NCBI RefSeq assembly: GCF_039539345.1
Contig: NZ_BAABCY010000016.1
Location: 124,001-188,000, forward strand
DNA: 64,000 nucleotides
Origin: Snuella lapsa
GTDB lineage: Bacteria; Bacteroidota; Bacteroidia; Flavobacteriales; Flavobacteriaceae
Direction: 5' to 3'
Numbering within the stretch: position 1 is the first letter of the stretch; each line of letters opens with the position of its first letter. Below, in pieces: positions 1-8,683 of the stretch. Under the pieces are notes generated by a model. The model was not told the DNA's origin. It searched no databases and saw only the letters and a program-made list of their open reading frames with translations. Position numbers and translations under genes: made by a program.

Positions 1-935
1 TCACCATCTTGGGCAAAAATCAACTTACCTTCAATTTTATGCTCACCAGCGGCTCCTGCATTTACTTTTAGTTTCACCTTACCGTCTTCAATAGTATAAT
101 GATCTTCAGTAAGTTTTCTACCATCTAATGTTAGCTCTACACGGTTAGGTTTAGTGGAAGCATCTTTACGTCCTAATACAATTTCTCCATCAAACTCTTC
201 GCCGTTAAAGTAAGCAGATTTTGAAGTTTCCATCAAGGTCGTGTAATTTGTCATAGACACTTCACTTGTAAGGGTCCCTTTTAACATGTTTGACAATACT
301 TCAGACTCCGTTGTTTTGATATCGGCTTGAAGTTGTGTCATTTTTGTTAGTGAGGCCACTAAAGGAAATCCTTTGTAGTGGTGCTCTAACCAATCTACAG
401 TCCCTGCTCCACGCTTTACTGGTTCTGTTTTAAACTTCTTTTGCACATCTGCAACCACAGTTTCCATTCCTGGGTTACCTGCTAAAATCTCAGCTACACC
501 ATCTCTAAATGCAGCTATTTGGTTCATAAACTCTTCTCCATCTGATTTAAGCTTATCGCCTTTAAAAAAGTGTTCATCTAAATAGTCACCTTTATCCATG
601 ATCTCATAATCTGTAGGATCATCGATCTTAGCAGTCATTTTACCTTTTAAGTCTTCCAAATAGGTATCGAAAGTTGTTGCTAAGGCGTGTATTTGACTTG
701 CTTTGTCTTTTAAAGGTTCGTATTTGGCCGGCTGGTCAATGGCTTGTTGTTCTAAACCTGCCATGAAAGCCGTATTACGTTCTGAAGCTGCTAAGTTCGA
801 TTCGGTTAATTTTTCATTCATTAAACCAAATGCTGAAAGCACTTCCTTTGACATATTTAATGCTAGCATTGCTATGAATATTAAATACATCAGGTTAATC
901 ATTTTCTGTCTTGGTGATAAATTTCCTGCTGCCAT
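1..935 (-). CDS. gldM: Gliding motility/T9SS protein GldM (3' end cut off by window edge)
   Basis: GldM forms, with GldL, the inner-membrane motor of the type IX secretion system and spans the periplasm to contact the GldK/GldN ring. The reading frame starts at the ATG at 933-935 with MAAGNLSPRQK. A single N-terminal membrane segment follows (about residues 11-30, MINLMYLIFIAMLALNMSK), typical of the family, then a long periplasmic region. About 311 codons are visible; the family is usually just over 500 residues, so the C-terminal part lies beyond position 1. It follows gldL by 40 bp in the usual gldKLM order, so co-transcription is likely; gldN would be expected next, outside the window. 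Confidence 0.95.
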   Translation of the reverse strand, partial: MAAGNLSPRQKMINLMYLIFIAMLALNMSKEVLSAFGLMNEKLTESNLAASERNTAFMAGLEQQAIDQPAKYEPLKDKASQIHALATTFDTYLEDLKGKMTAKIDDPTDYEIMDKGDYLDEHFFKGDKLKSDGEEFMNQIAAFRDGVAEILAGNPGMETVVADVQKKFKTEPVKRGAGTVDWLEHHYKGFPLVASLTKMTQLQADIKTTESEVLSNMLKGTLTSEVSMTNYTTLMETSKSAYFNGEEFDGEIVLGRKDASTKPNRVELTLDGRKLTEDHYTIEDGKVKLKVNAGAAGEHKIEGKLIFAQDG

Positions 936-975
936 GTCTAATTAGGTTTTGGTTAATTTTTGGGATAACCCCTAA

Positions 976-1611
976 TTATTTTTTGTTCATAGCAGACAGC
1001 ATACCACCATACACACCATTTAATGAAGATAGGTTAGACGCCAATGATTGCATTTGCTCTTTTAATTTAGCTGCATTTTCTACAGACTCTTCATTAATAG
1101 ATGCCTGACGGTTGATACTCTCTAACTGTACTTTATACAAACTGTTTAGAGACTCCATTTGAGCAGCAGCTAAAGATAATTCTTCTCCATACTTCCTAGT
1201 TGCTTCTAATGACTCAACTGTTGGAGAAATATTTTTTGCCGCTCCTTCAAAGTTTTTAATGCTATCACCTAAACTTGCCATTAATTCGCCATCAATTTTA
1301 GCGTCTTTTAACAACTCATCCAGTTTTTTAGACAACATACCTTGTGCATCCTTAGGCTCTTTACTTGCTGCCTCACCTCCGGCCAATTCTGGGTATACTA
1401 GCGACCAATCTAAATCATCATCTACTGGTTCGAATGCGGAAATCGCAAAAATTATTGCTTCTGTAACCAATCCAATGGTTAACATTACATTACCTGTTAA
1501 AGGTCCAATTTCAAAATGAATAATCTTAAATAGTGCTCCAACGATTACAATTGAAGCTCCTAATCCATAAGCTAAATTCATAAACTTTTTACTTGCTCTT
1601 GACTGTGCCAT
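976..1611 (-). CDS. gldL: Gliding motility/T9SS inner-membrane protein GldL
   Basis: GldL is the cytoplasmic-membrane partner of GldM and is thought to harvest proton motive force for type IX secretion and gliding. The 211-residue protein has two membrane segments near the N terminus (about residues 13-30 and 37-58) joined by a short loop carrying HFEIGPLTG, with the conserved lysine and glutamate of the family in or next to them. A cytoplasmic tail rich in predicted helix (about 75-205) follows. Length and layout match the family. It lies 72 bp after gldK and 40 bp before gldM on the same strand. Confidence 0.95.
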   Translation of the reverse strand: MAQSRASKKFMNLAYGLGASIVIVGALFKIIHFEIGPLTGNVMLTIGLVTEAIIFAISAFEPVDDDLDWSLVYPELAGGEAASKEPKDAQGMLSKKLDELLKDAKIDGELMASLGDSIKNFEGAAKNISPTVESLEATRKYGEELSLAAAQMESLNSLYKVQLESINRQASINEESVENAAKLKEQMQSLASNLSSLNGVYGGMLSAMNKK

Positions 1612-1683
1612 AATTCTCGGTTTTAAATTTTAAGTATGAATACTTAAGTAGGTTAATTAATAGTATTTATTTTAGATTTAATG

Positions 1684-3051
1684 TTACTTTTTAGAATTGT
1701 CGGTTACTTTTGTCCCCATGTAATCCTGTACTGTTCTAAAACCTATGTAACTTCTTGCTGAATCTGCATATTCGTAGTCTCTGGAACTCACCTGTAAAAA
1801 GTAAGCTACATCTTTCCAAGATCCTCCTCGAACTACTTTACGCTGATTGTTATTATCGTTTACGTTTGGATTGACTGTTGAAACGTATTCGTAAGATGAT
1901 GGATCGTATGATGCATTAACCCATTCTGAAACATTTCCAGCCATATTGTAGAGATTATAATCATTTGGCTCGTAAGATTTAGCCTCAACGGTATACAAGG
2001 CTTGATCTGCAGCATAATCACCACGAACGGGTTTAAAGTTAGCCATAAAACAACCCCTGTCGTTTCTTGCATAAGGTCCTCCCCAAGGGAATGTTGCAGC
2101 TTGCAGGCCACCTCTTGCAGCGTATTCCCATTCTGCTTCAGATGGTAATCTGAATGAGTTTACAAAAGCCGTTCCTTTGGATTTCTGGTAAGCATTCTTC
2201 CATAAAGTTCGCCATTGGCAAAATGCCTTTGCTTGCTTCCATGTAACACCAACCACTGGATACTCTCCATAAGCATCATGCCAAAAATAATCGTTGTGCA
2301 TAGGTTCGTTGTACGAATAAGCAAAATCCCTAATCCATGTTGTTGTATCTGGATACACTTCAATTTCTTCTTTAACTAGCACATCCTTACGTGCTAAAGA
2401 ACGATTATGAGCTGCCTTTTGAATATCCATGTAAGTATACTGGAACTTAAACTTTTTAACGTCCCATGTGCGTTGTCCATTATAAGACTCTTCAATAGGC
2501 AAGTACATGGTATCCATAACCTCGGCATAATATTCATCTGGATATTCATTTATATCAAAAACCAAATCGATATCCTTATTAAGCTTTCTACCTTCGTATC
2601 CTGTAGGACCAAGACCACTATAATTTTCGAACATGTATTTTTCATATACGGTCATATTGGCTGTATCAGCATCTTTAAATGCATACTCACCTATACCACC
2701 ATCATCGGGGGTCATCCCAACTTCATCGGCTAAGATAGCCAACTTTGTTCTTACTATAGAATCACGAACCCAGTTAACAAATTGTCTGTATTCACTATTT
2801 GTTATCTCTGTTTCATCCATATAGAAAGCACGAACAGTTACTGTTTTGGCTGGAGCATCATGAACACCCGCTAAATCGTCGTCGGCCTTCCCCATAATAA
2901 ACGCACCTCCAGGTACAAGTTCCATACCATAAGGCTTTTCCGGATGCCATTTTTTTCCTTTAACACCTACTAGTTCTCCTCTATCTTTAGAGCCACAACT
3001 AGCTAGCAGTGTTAATACTGTGGTTATTACTAAAAACTTCTTCATATCCAT
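1684..3051 (-). CDS. gldK: Gliding motility/T9SS lipoprotein GldK
   Basis: GldK is an outer-membrane-associated lipoprotein that forms the periplasmic ring of the type IX secretion system with GldN. The 455-residue product starts with a lipoprotein signal (LTLLASC, Cys19). It then shows a formylglycine-generating-enzyme-like fold, with recognisable blocks FRLPSEAEWEYAARGG, NMAGNVSEWV and VVRGGSWKD in the C-terminal half. In GldK this fold is structural, not a sulfatase maturase. It is the first gene of gldK-gldL-gldM. A 154-bp gap separates it from the upstream gene, so it probably has its own promoter. Confidence 0.95.
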   Translation of the reverse strand: MDMKKFLVITTVLTLLASCGSKDRGELVGVKGKKWHPEKPYGMELVPGGAFIMGKADDDLAGVHDAPAKTVTVRAFYMDETEITNSEYRQFVNWVRDSIVRTKLAILADEVGMTPDDGGIGEYAFKDADTANMTVYEKYMFENYSGLGPTGYEGRKLNKDIDLVFDINEYPDEYYAEVMDTMYLPIEESYNGQRTWDVKKFKFQYTYMDIQKAAHNRSLARKDVLVKEEIEVYPDTTTWIRDFAYSYNEPMHNDYFWHDAYGEYPVVGVTWKQAKAFCQWRTLWKNAYQKSKGTAFVNSFRLPSEAEWEYAARGGLQAATFPWGGPYARNDRGCFMANFKPVRGDYAADQALYTVEAKSYEPNDYNLYNMAGNVSEWVNASYDPSSYEYVSTVNPNVNDNNNQRKVVRGGSWKDVAYFLQVSSRDYEYADSARSYIGFRTVQDYMGTKVTDNSKK

Positions 3052-3205
3052 AAAAACTCGAGGTTAATTTATTTTAAGCTTCATTTGAGAGCGTAAACAT
3101 ATCTATATATTTTTTAAAAAACAACTTTTTAGCCGAAAAATTTACATTTCATCGTGAAAAAATAGCATTTCAACGATAAAATAAACACTTAAACTGTAAT
3201 ATTAT

Positions 3206-4372
3206 TTAGACGCTGTTCTTTCGAAATGCCTTATACCACCGCTCTGGGATTTTATTACCACAGGCATCTATATAATCTTGATGCGCGCAAGATAATAACG
3301 TGTGTGTCTTCAATTTATTATTGACATCTGCTAAAAATGGTATTTCTATCCACCATCTTCCTGTTTTATTACTTTTATAGAAAATCAATTCCTGGGAGTC
3401 TACTAAGGTAATGAATTTTTGATAACTATTTTCATCGGCAAAGTCATCGTCCTTAACCCTAAGGTTAACACCTTCAATAAAGTACCAAAGCATTTGGGAA
3501 ACAAGCATTGCAGTCATTTCATCGTCCTTAGAGGGCTTGTATTCGTAAATCCCCAACGAAGTCACCTTATTACTTATACCAGCATAACGTGCTATGGCGC
3601 ATATTTCCTTACCGTCCAGACCATTGGGTGAGAATTTTTGATTTAAACTCACCTCCGATCCTTTTACCGAATTCAAATCAATGCTTACAATGTTTGCATC
3701 TCTTACTGCTGGTTCTACCAACGAAATATCACCAGACACTTCGCCTAACCGATACGATTCGAAATACAATTGATCCATTAAATCTATTTCTTCCTGTGAG
3801 TTAAAATAGGTTTGATAGCCAACAGTTGCATAATTAAAAAGGTTATATGGCTCATCTAAAATAATTTTACCTACGAAACTGTTATTCTTCATTGGTTTAG
3901 ATGAGTCTCCCATATCAAACTTAGAGTCTACATTTACAATATTAACCATTGGAATTAAATCATCGTAGGCACGATATGTAGCGTATGTAAGGTCCTGTGT
4001 TCCCCCAATAATAACTGGTATAATTTTTAGCTTCAACAAAACCGAAACCGTATTCTTTAAAGCAAAGTATGTGTCTTCAACACTTTCGCCCTTTTTAATA
4101 TCACCCAAATCTGCAACAACCGAGCTCCAACTTCCAGGAAAAAGGCCATAAAACGATTTCCGGATTTCATTTAGGTTAAATTCTTCTCCTATATAATTAA
4201 CATCATTTCTGTTTTCCAACACACCAACTAAGGCAATACTAACTGAATCTAAATCTGGAATCCCTTGACCTTTGGAATGAATCCTCAGCTTCCTTCCCAA
4301 TGCTTGCGAAGACAGCAAAGCATTATGGGCCAACACTAAATCTGAAACAGGAGACAGGAAATTAAAATCCAT
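3206..4372 (-). CDS. Arginase/formimidoylglutamase-fold protein with degenerate metal site
   Basis: A 388-residue protein with the overall pattern of the ureohydrolase (arginase/agmatinase/formiminoglutamase) family. The family signatures are altered: the GGDHS motif is GGTQD (residues 123-127), the DAHxD motif reads VDSKFD (148-153), and the SxDxDxxDP motif reads SIDLNSVKGSE (230-240). Most residues that bind the two manganese ions are therefore missing, and hydrolase activity is doubtful. It starts 6 bp after the topA stop codon, so it is probably co-transcribed with topA, and it lies just upstream of gldK. A role in gliding, secretion or metabolism cannot be read from the sequence. The fold assignment is fairly secure; the function is not. 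Confidence 0.75.
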   Translation of the reverse strand: MDFNFLSPVSDLVLAHNALLSSQALGRKLRIHSKGQGIPDLDSVSIALVGVLENRNDVNYIGEEFNLNEIRKSFYGLFPGSWSSVVADLGDIKKGESVEDTYFALKNTVSVLLKLKIIPVIIGGTQDLTYATYRAYDDLIPMVNIVNVDSKFDMGDSSKPMKNNSFVGKIILDEPYNLFNYATVGYQTYFNSQEEIDLMDQLYFESYRLGEVSGDISLVEPAVRDANIVSIDLNSVKGSEVSLNQKFSPNGLDGKEICAIARYAGISNKVTSLGIYEYKPSKDDEMTAMLVSQMLWYFIEGVNLRVKDDDFADENSYQKFITLVDSQELIFYKSNKTGRWWIEIPFLADVNNKLKTHTLLSCAHQDYIDACGNKIPERWYKAFRKNSV

Positions 4373-4378
4373 ATAGTA

Positions 4379-6865
4379 TTATTTCTTTTTCGCAGCTGTT
4401 TTCTTTCTTGTTTTCTTCTTTGGTTGATTTGCTTCTATTATGGCTTGAGCCTCTTCCAGTGTCATTTTAGAAACATCAACTGTTTTTGGCAATTCAACTT
4501 TCACTTTTCCTTTAATCACATTATGTCTTCCCCACCTAGCTTTCTCAACACGCACACCTACTTCTTCCCAATTGTGGACAACCTTATCGATTTCCTTTTG
4601 AATTTTTGTTTCTATCAATTCAACTATATCGTCCTCCGACAAATTATCCCAATCGTATTTTTTATTAACATTAATAAACATATTGTTCCATTTTATAAAT
4701 GGTCCAAAACGTCCCTTCCCTTTTTGAACAGGCAAATCCTTATACATATATATAGGCGCATCTGCTTTTTGTTTTTCCTTAATTAAGTCGATAGCTTCAT
4801 CCAGTTCCACACTCAACGGATCTACGCCTTTTGGAAGCGAAACAAATGCATTGCCAAATTTAACGTAAGGACCAAATCGCCCATTATTAACCTCGACCTC
4901 CTCGCCTTCGTATGACCCAAGGTGTTTTGGAAGCTGAAATAAATCCATAGCCTCCTCGAAGGTAATATTATTTAACTGCTGGTCGGCTCCTAAACTTGCA
5001 AACTGTGGTTTTTCTTCATCATCTACTGTACCTATTTGTACCATTGGACCAAACTTACCCAAACGTACACTCACTTGTCTACCCGTCTTAGGATCTACTC
5101 CTAAAATACGTTCCCCGGATTCTCTATCAGCATTTTCTTGAACATGCTCAACTTGCGGATGGAACTCTTTATAAAATTCTTCCATCATATTAGACCAATC
5201 TACTTTGCCTTCAGCAATATCATCAAAATCTGCTTCCACCTTAGCGGTAAAGTTGTAATCTAAAATATGTTCGAAATGATTTACCAAAAAGTCGGTTACG
5301 ATCATACCTATATCTGTAGGCACAAGCTTTCCTTTATCCGAACCAACTTTTTCGGTTAGCAATCTATCTTTTACTTCACCATTTTTCAGTGTTAACTGGG
5401 CATATTTTCTTTCAACACCTTCAACGGTTCCCTTTTCTATATAGTTCCTATTTTGAATGGTCGAAATCGTAGGCGCATAAGTTGATGGACGCCCAATACC
5501 AAGCTCTTCAAGTTTCTTAACCAAAGAAGCTTCTGTAAATCTAGCCGGAGGCCTTGTATAACGTTCTGTTGCCGTTATATAGTTATTAATAAGCACTTCG
5601 TTAACCGACATAGCAGGAAGCATGTCGTCCTGCTCTTCGTTTTCGTCATCGGTACCTTCTAAATAAACTTTTAAAAACCCATCAAAAGTTATAACTTCTC
5701 CATTTGCCGTAAATATCTCATTATGTGAAGATGCGCTAATTTTAACATTCGTACGTTCTAATTGCGCATCACTCATTTGCGATGCAATGGCCCGCTTCCA
5801 TATTAAATCGTACAAACGCGCCTGATCCCTATCAACATCTATCGCATTTAATGAAAAATCGGTAGGCCGTATAGCTTCGTGTGCTTCCTGTGCCCCTTTA
5901 GATTTCCCTGTATAATTTCGCGGTTTACTATACTCTGCTCCGTATGTATTTTCTATTTCTAACTGCGCTCCTTTTCGTGCTTCATCTGACAAATTCACAC
6001 TATCCGTTCTCATATAAGTAATTAACCCAGCTTCGTACAAACGCTGCGCAACGGTCATTGTCTTACTTACCGAAAAATACAATTTACGAGATGCTTCCTG
6101 CTGTAATGTCGAGGTTGTAAAAGGTGCCGCTGGCGCTTTCTTTGCAGGCTTTTTTTCTAAATTAGAAACCTTAAAGGTTGCTAATCCGTTCTTTTGCAAA
6201 AAGCTTTGAGCTTCTTCTTTAGTTGCAAAGTTCTTTGGTAGTTTAGCTTTAAACGTTTGCCCAGACTCGTTAGAGAATTCGGCATCAATACGATAAGACG
6301 CTTCTGGTGTAAAACTTTGTATGTCGCGTTCGCGTTCTACTATAAGTCTAACTGATACCGACTGCACCCTGCCTGCAGATAAACCACCTTTTACTTTTCT
6401 CCAAAGTACTGGAGACAACTCATACCCTACTATCCTATCCAAAACACGTCGTGCTTGTTGGGCATCAACCAAATCGTAATCTATTCCTCTGGGATTTTCT
6501 ATAGCTCTCTGAATGGCCGTTTTAGTAATTTCATGAAATACAATCCGTTTGGTCTTGTCTTTATTCAATTTCAAGGCTTCTGCCAGATGCCAAGCAATGG
6601 CTTCCCCCTCTCGATCCTCATCACTTGCCAACCAAACCATATCGGCTTTCTTAGCTAACTCTTTTAACTTTTTAACAACCGCCTTTTTGTCTTTCGAAAC
6701 TTCATACTTCGGTTTAAAATCACCTTCTACATCAACTCCTAATTCTTTGGATGGTAAATCGGATATATGTCCAAAACTAGACTCTACCGTATACTCTTTT
6801 CCTAAAAATTTCTCAATAGTTTTTGCCTTAGCAGGTGACTCAACAATCACTAAATTCTTCGCCAT
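4379..6865 (-). CDS. topA: DNA topoisomerase I (type IA)
   Basis: Relaxes negatively supercoiled DNA through a 5'-phosphotyrosine intermediate. The 828-residue protein has the N-terminal TOPRIM domain (VIVESPAKAKTIEKF from residue 6, acidic SDEDREGE at 81-88) and the catalytic tyrosine Tyr284 in LITYMRTDS. Three or more C-terminal topoisomerase repeats with a GRFGP(Y/F) core lie at about 600-740. A lysine-rich tail (KKKTRKKTAAKKK) replaces the zinc fingers of the enterobacterial enzyme, as is common in Bacteroidota. The start ATG lies directly downstream of a TAnnTTTG-type -7 box (6885-6892). The next gene follows 6 bp after the stop. Confidence 0.97.
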   Translation of the reverse strand: MAKNLVIVESPAKAKTIEKFLGKEYTVESSFGHISDLPSKELGVDVEGDFKPKYEVSKDKKAVVKKLKELAKKADMVWLASDEDREGEAIAWHLAEALKLNKDKTKRIVFHEITKTAIQRAIENPRGIDYDLVDAQQARRVLDRIVGYELSPVLWRKVKGGLSAGRVQSVSVRLIVERERDIQSFTPEASYRIDAEFSNESGQTFKAKLPKNFATKEEAQSFLQKNGLATFKVSNLEKKPAKKAPAAPFTTSTLQQEASRKLYFSVSKTMTVAQRLYEAGLITYMRTDSVNLSDEARKGAQLEIENTYGAEYSKPRNYTGKSKGAQEAHEAIRPTDFSLNAIDVDRDQARLYDLIWKRAIASQMSDAQLERTNVKISASSHNEIFTANGEVITFDGFLKVYLEGTDDENEEQDDMLPAMSVNEVLINNYITATERYTRPPARFTEASLVKKLEELGIGRPSTYAPTISTIQNRNYIEKGTVEGVERKYAQLTLKNGEVKDRLLTEKVGSDKGKLVPTDIGMIVTDFLVNHFEHILDYNFTAKVEADFDDIAEGKVDWSNMMEEFYKEFHPQVEHVQENADRESGERILGVDPKTGRQVSVRLGKFGPMVQIGTVDDEEKPQFASLGADQQLNNITFEEAMDLFQLPKHLGSYEGEEVEVNNGRFGPYVKFGNAFVSLPKGVDPLSVELDEAIDLIKEKQKADAPIYMYKDLPVQKGKGRFGPFIKWNNMFINVNKKYDWDNLSEDDIVELIETKIQKEIDKVVHNWEEVGVRVEKARWGRHNVIKGKVKVELPKTVDVSKMTLEEAQAIIEANQPKKKTRKKTAAKKK

Positions 6866-6884
6866 ACTTCAATTTTTGGAGCTA

Positions 6885-6892
6885 CAAATGTA
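6885..6892 (-). promoter_or_regulatory. Probable -7 box of the topA promoter
   Basis: On the minus strand the sequence reads TACATTTG, a full match to the Bacteroidota primary sigma -7 consensus TAnnTTTG, 20 bp upstream of the topA start codon. No clear -33 TTG is seen at the usual distance. The 326-bp intergenic region 6866-7191 separates divergent topA and miaB; apart from this box and the miaB promoter nothing else stands out. Confidence 0.5.
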
Positions 6893-7125
6893 TATGAAAA
6901 AAAGTTTATCTGCTGCATTTTAAGGATTATCTGTTAAATATTTCAACAAAAAAAAGACCACTTAACACTTAAACAGTAAACTTTTAACTAATCCTTTCTT
7001 GATTAGTTCCACCCTCTTTTATATTAATTATACTTAGCAGATAGCACCTAAAAAGCAAAAAATAAAACACCTCCAAAACCTATTCTCTTAAAGCTTTATT
7101 AAATTTGTTATTTTAAATCTGACAC

Positions 7126-7158
7126 TTTGTCATAAAGTATAAATTAATTGTATCTTTG
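7126..7158 (+). promoter_or_regulatory. Promoter of miaB
   Basis: TTTG at 7126-7129 and TATCTTTG at 7151-7158 are separated by 21 bp and match the Bacteroidota promoter form (TTTG near -33, TAnnTTTG near -7). Transcription should start a few bases after 7158, giving a leader of about 25-30 nt before the miaB ATG at 7192. Confidence 0.65.
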
Positions 7159-7191
7159 CATACTTATTGACTGCTATCCGTTCAATACATT

Positions 7192-8637
7192 ATGGAAAAG
7201 ATTATAGAAGAAGAAAAACAAGGACAATCACTTATCCTTGACCAACAAGAAGGGAATACGCGTAAGCTTTTTATAGAAAGCTATGGCTGCCAAATGAATT
7301 TTAGTGACAGTGAAATTGTTGCCTCCATTCTAGCAAAAGAAGGGTTTAACACTACACAGCAATTGGAAGAAGCCGATTTGGTTTTGGTAAACACCTGTTC
7401 TATAAGGGACAAGGCCGAACAGACCGTAAGAAAGCGACTTGAAAAATACAATGCCGTCAAAAAAATAAATCCTTCCATGAAAGTGGGCGTTTTGGGCTGT
7501 ATGGCCGAACGCCTTAAGAACAAATTCTTGGAGGAAGAAAAAATTGTAGACCTTGTCGTAGGACCTGACGCCTATAAAGACCTTCCTAACTTACTGTCGG
7601 AAGTTGAAGAAGGCCGAAATGCTATAAATGTCATACTATCCAAAGAAGAGACCTACGGCGATGTTTCGCCTGTACGCTTAAATAGCAATGGTGTTACCGC
7701 CTTTGTATCCATTACCCGCGGATGCGACAACATGTGCACCTTTTGCGTGGTACCTTTTACCAGAGGGCGTGAACGTAGTCGTGATCCACAAAGCATTCTA
7801 GAGGAAATAAATGATTTATGGAGCAAAGGCTTCAAAGAAGTTACCTTACTTGGTCAAAACGTAGACAGTTACTTATGGTATGGCGGTGGATTAAAAAAAG
7901 ACTTCGAAAAAGCCAGTGATATACAGAAAGCTACTGCCACTAATTTTTCTAAGCTTTTAGAAATGTGTGCTCAAGCGCAGCCTAAAATGCGTTTTCGTTT
8001 CTCTACATCCAACCCACAGGATATGACATTGGATGTTATAGAAACCATGGCTAAGTTCAATAACATTTGTAATTATATTCATTTACCAGTTCAAAGTGGC
8101 AGTAACCAAATACTCAAAGCTATGAACCGCCAACACACCAGAGAGGAATATTTTGAGCTAATAGATAATATTAAACGTCTTATTCCAGACTGTGCCATTA
8201 GCCAAGATATGATTTCCGGTTTTCCTACTGAAACTGAAGCCGACCATCAAGACACTTTAAGTCTTATGGAATATGTTAAGTACGATTTTGGATTCATGTT
8301 TGCTTATTCCGAAAGACCTGGCACACTAGCCGAACGAAAAATGGAAGATGACATTCCTGAAGATATCAAAAAGCGTCGCCTAAACGAGATCATTCAATTA
8401 CAGCAAAAGCACAGTTTATACCGTACCCAACAACATCTTGATAAAATTGAAGAAGTGCTTATCGAAAAAGCCTCAAAAAAATCGGATGCGCATTGGTCTG
8501 GACGTAATAGCCAAAACACAGTAGTTGTTTTTCCTAAGGAGCATTACAAAGTTGGCGATTTTGTAAACGTTAAAATAACCGACTGCACCAGTGCAACACT
8601 TATTGGGGAGGCTGTAGGATACTCAGAAAACAATTAA
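7192..8637 (+). CDS. miaB: tRNA-2-methylthio-N6-dimethylallyladenosine synthase MiaB
   Basis: Radical-SAM methylthiotransferase that converts i6A37 to ms2i6A37 in tRNAs reading UNN codons. The 481-residue product has the N-terminal UPF0004 domain with three cluster-binding cysteines (Cys33 in YGCQMN, Cys69 in NTCSIR, Cys103 in GCMAE). The radical-SAM CxxxCxxC follows in RGCDNMCTFC (Cys178, 182, 185), with a C-terminal TRAM domain at about 410-478. An extended N terminus of about 25 residues precedes the UPF0004 domain. The sigma-54-type regulator begins about 50 bp downstream on the same strand. Confidence 0.97.
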   Translation: MEKIIEEEKQGQSLILDQQEGNTRKLFIESYGCQMNFSDSEIVASILAKEGFNTTQQLEEADLVLVNTCSIRDKAEQTVRKRLEKYNAVKKINPSMKVGVLGCMAERLKNKFLEEEKIVDLVVGPDAYKDLPNLLSEVEEGRNAINVILSKEETYGDVSPVRLNSNGVTAFVSITRGCDNMCTFCVVPFTRGRERSRDPQSILEEINDLWSKGFKEVTLLGQNVDSYLWYGGGLKKDFEKASDIQKATATNFSKLLEMCAQAQPKMRFRFSTSNPQDMTLDVIETMAKFNNICNYIHLPVQSGSNQILKAMNRQHTREEYFELIDNIKRLIPDCAISQDMISGFPTETEADHQDTLSLMEYVKYDFGFMFAYSERPGTLAERKMEDDIPEDIKKRRLNEIIQLQQKHSLYRTQQHLDKIEEVLIEKASKKSDAHWSGRNSQNTVVVFPKEHYKVGDFVNVKITDCTSATLIGEAVGYSENN

Positions 8638-8683
8638 TAACAAAAAAAACAATACAATCACTGCTTTTGTAGTGAATAATAAT

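Noticed and set aside
1684..3051. The formylglycine-generating-enzyme-like domain might be the maturase for the two sulfatases.
   Set aside because: The gene is gldK by sequence and by its gldL-gldM neighbours; in that family the fold is a structural part of the T9SS ring. A true maturase must be elsewhere in the genome.
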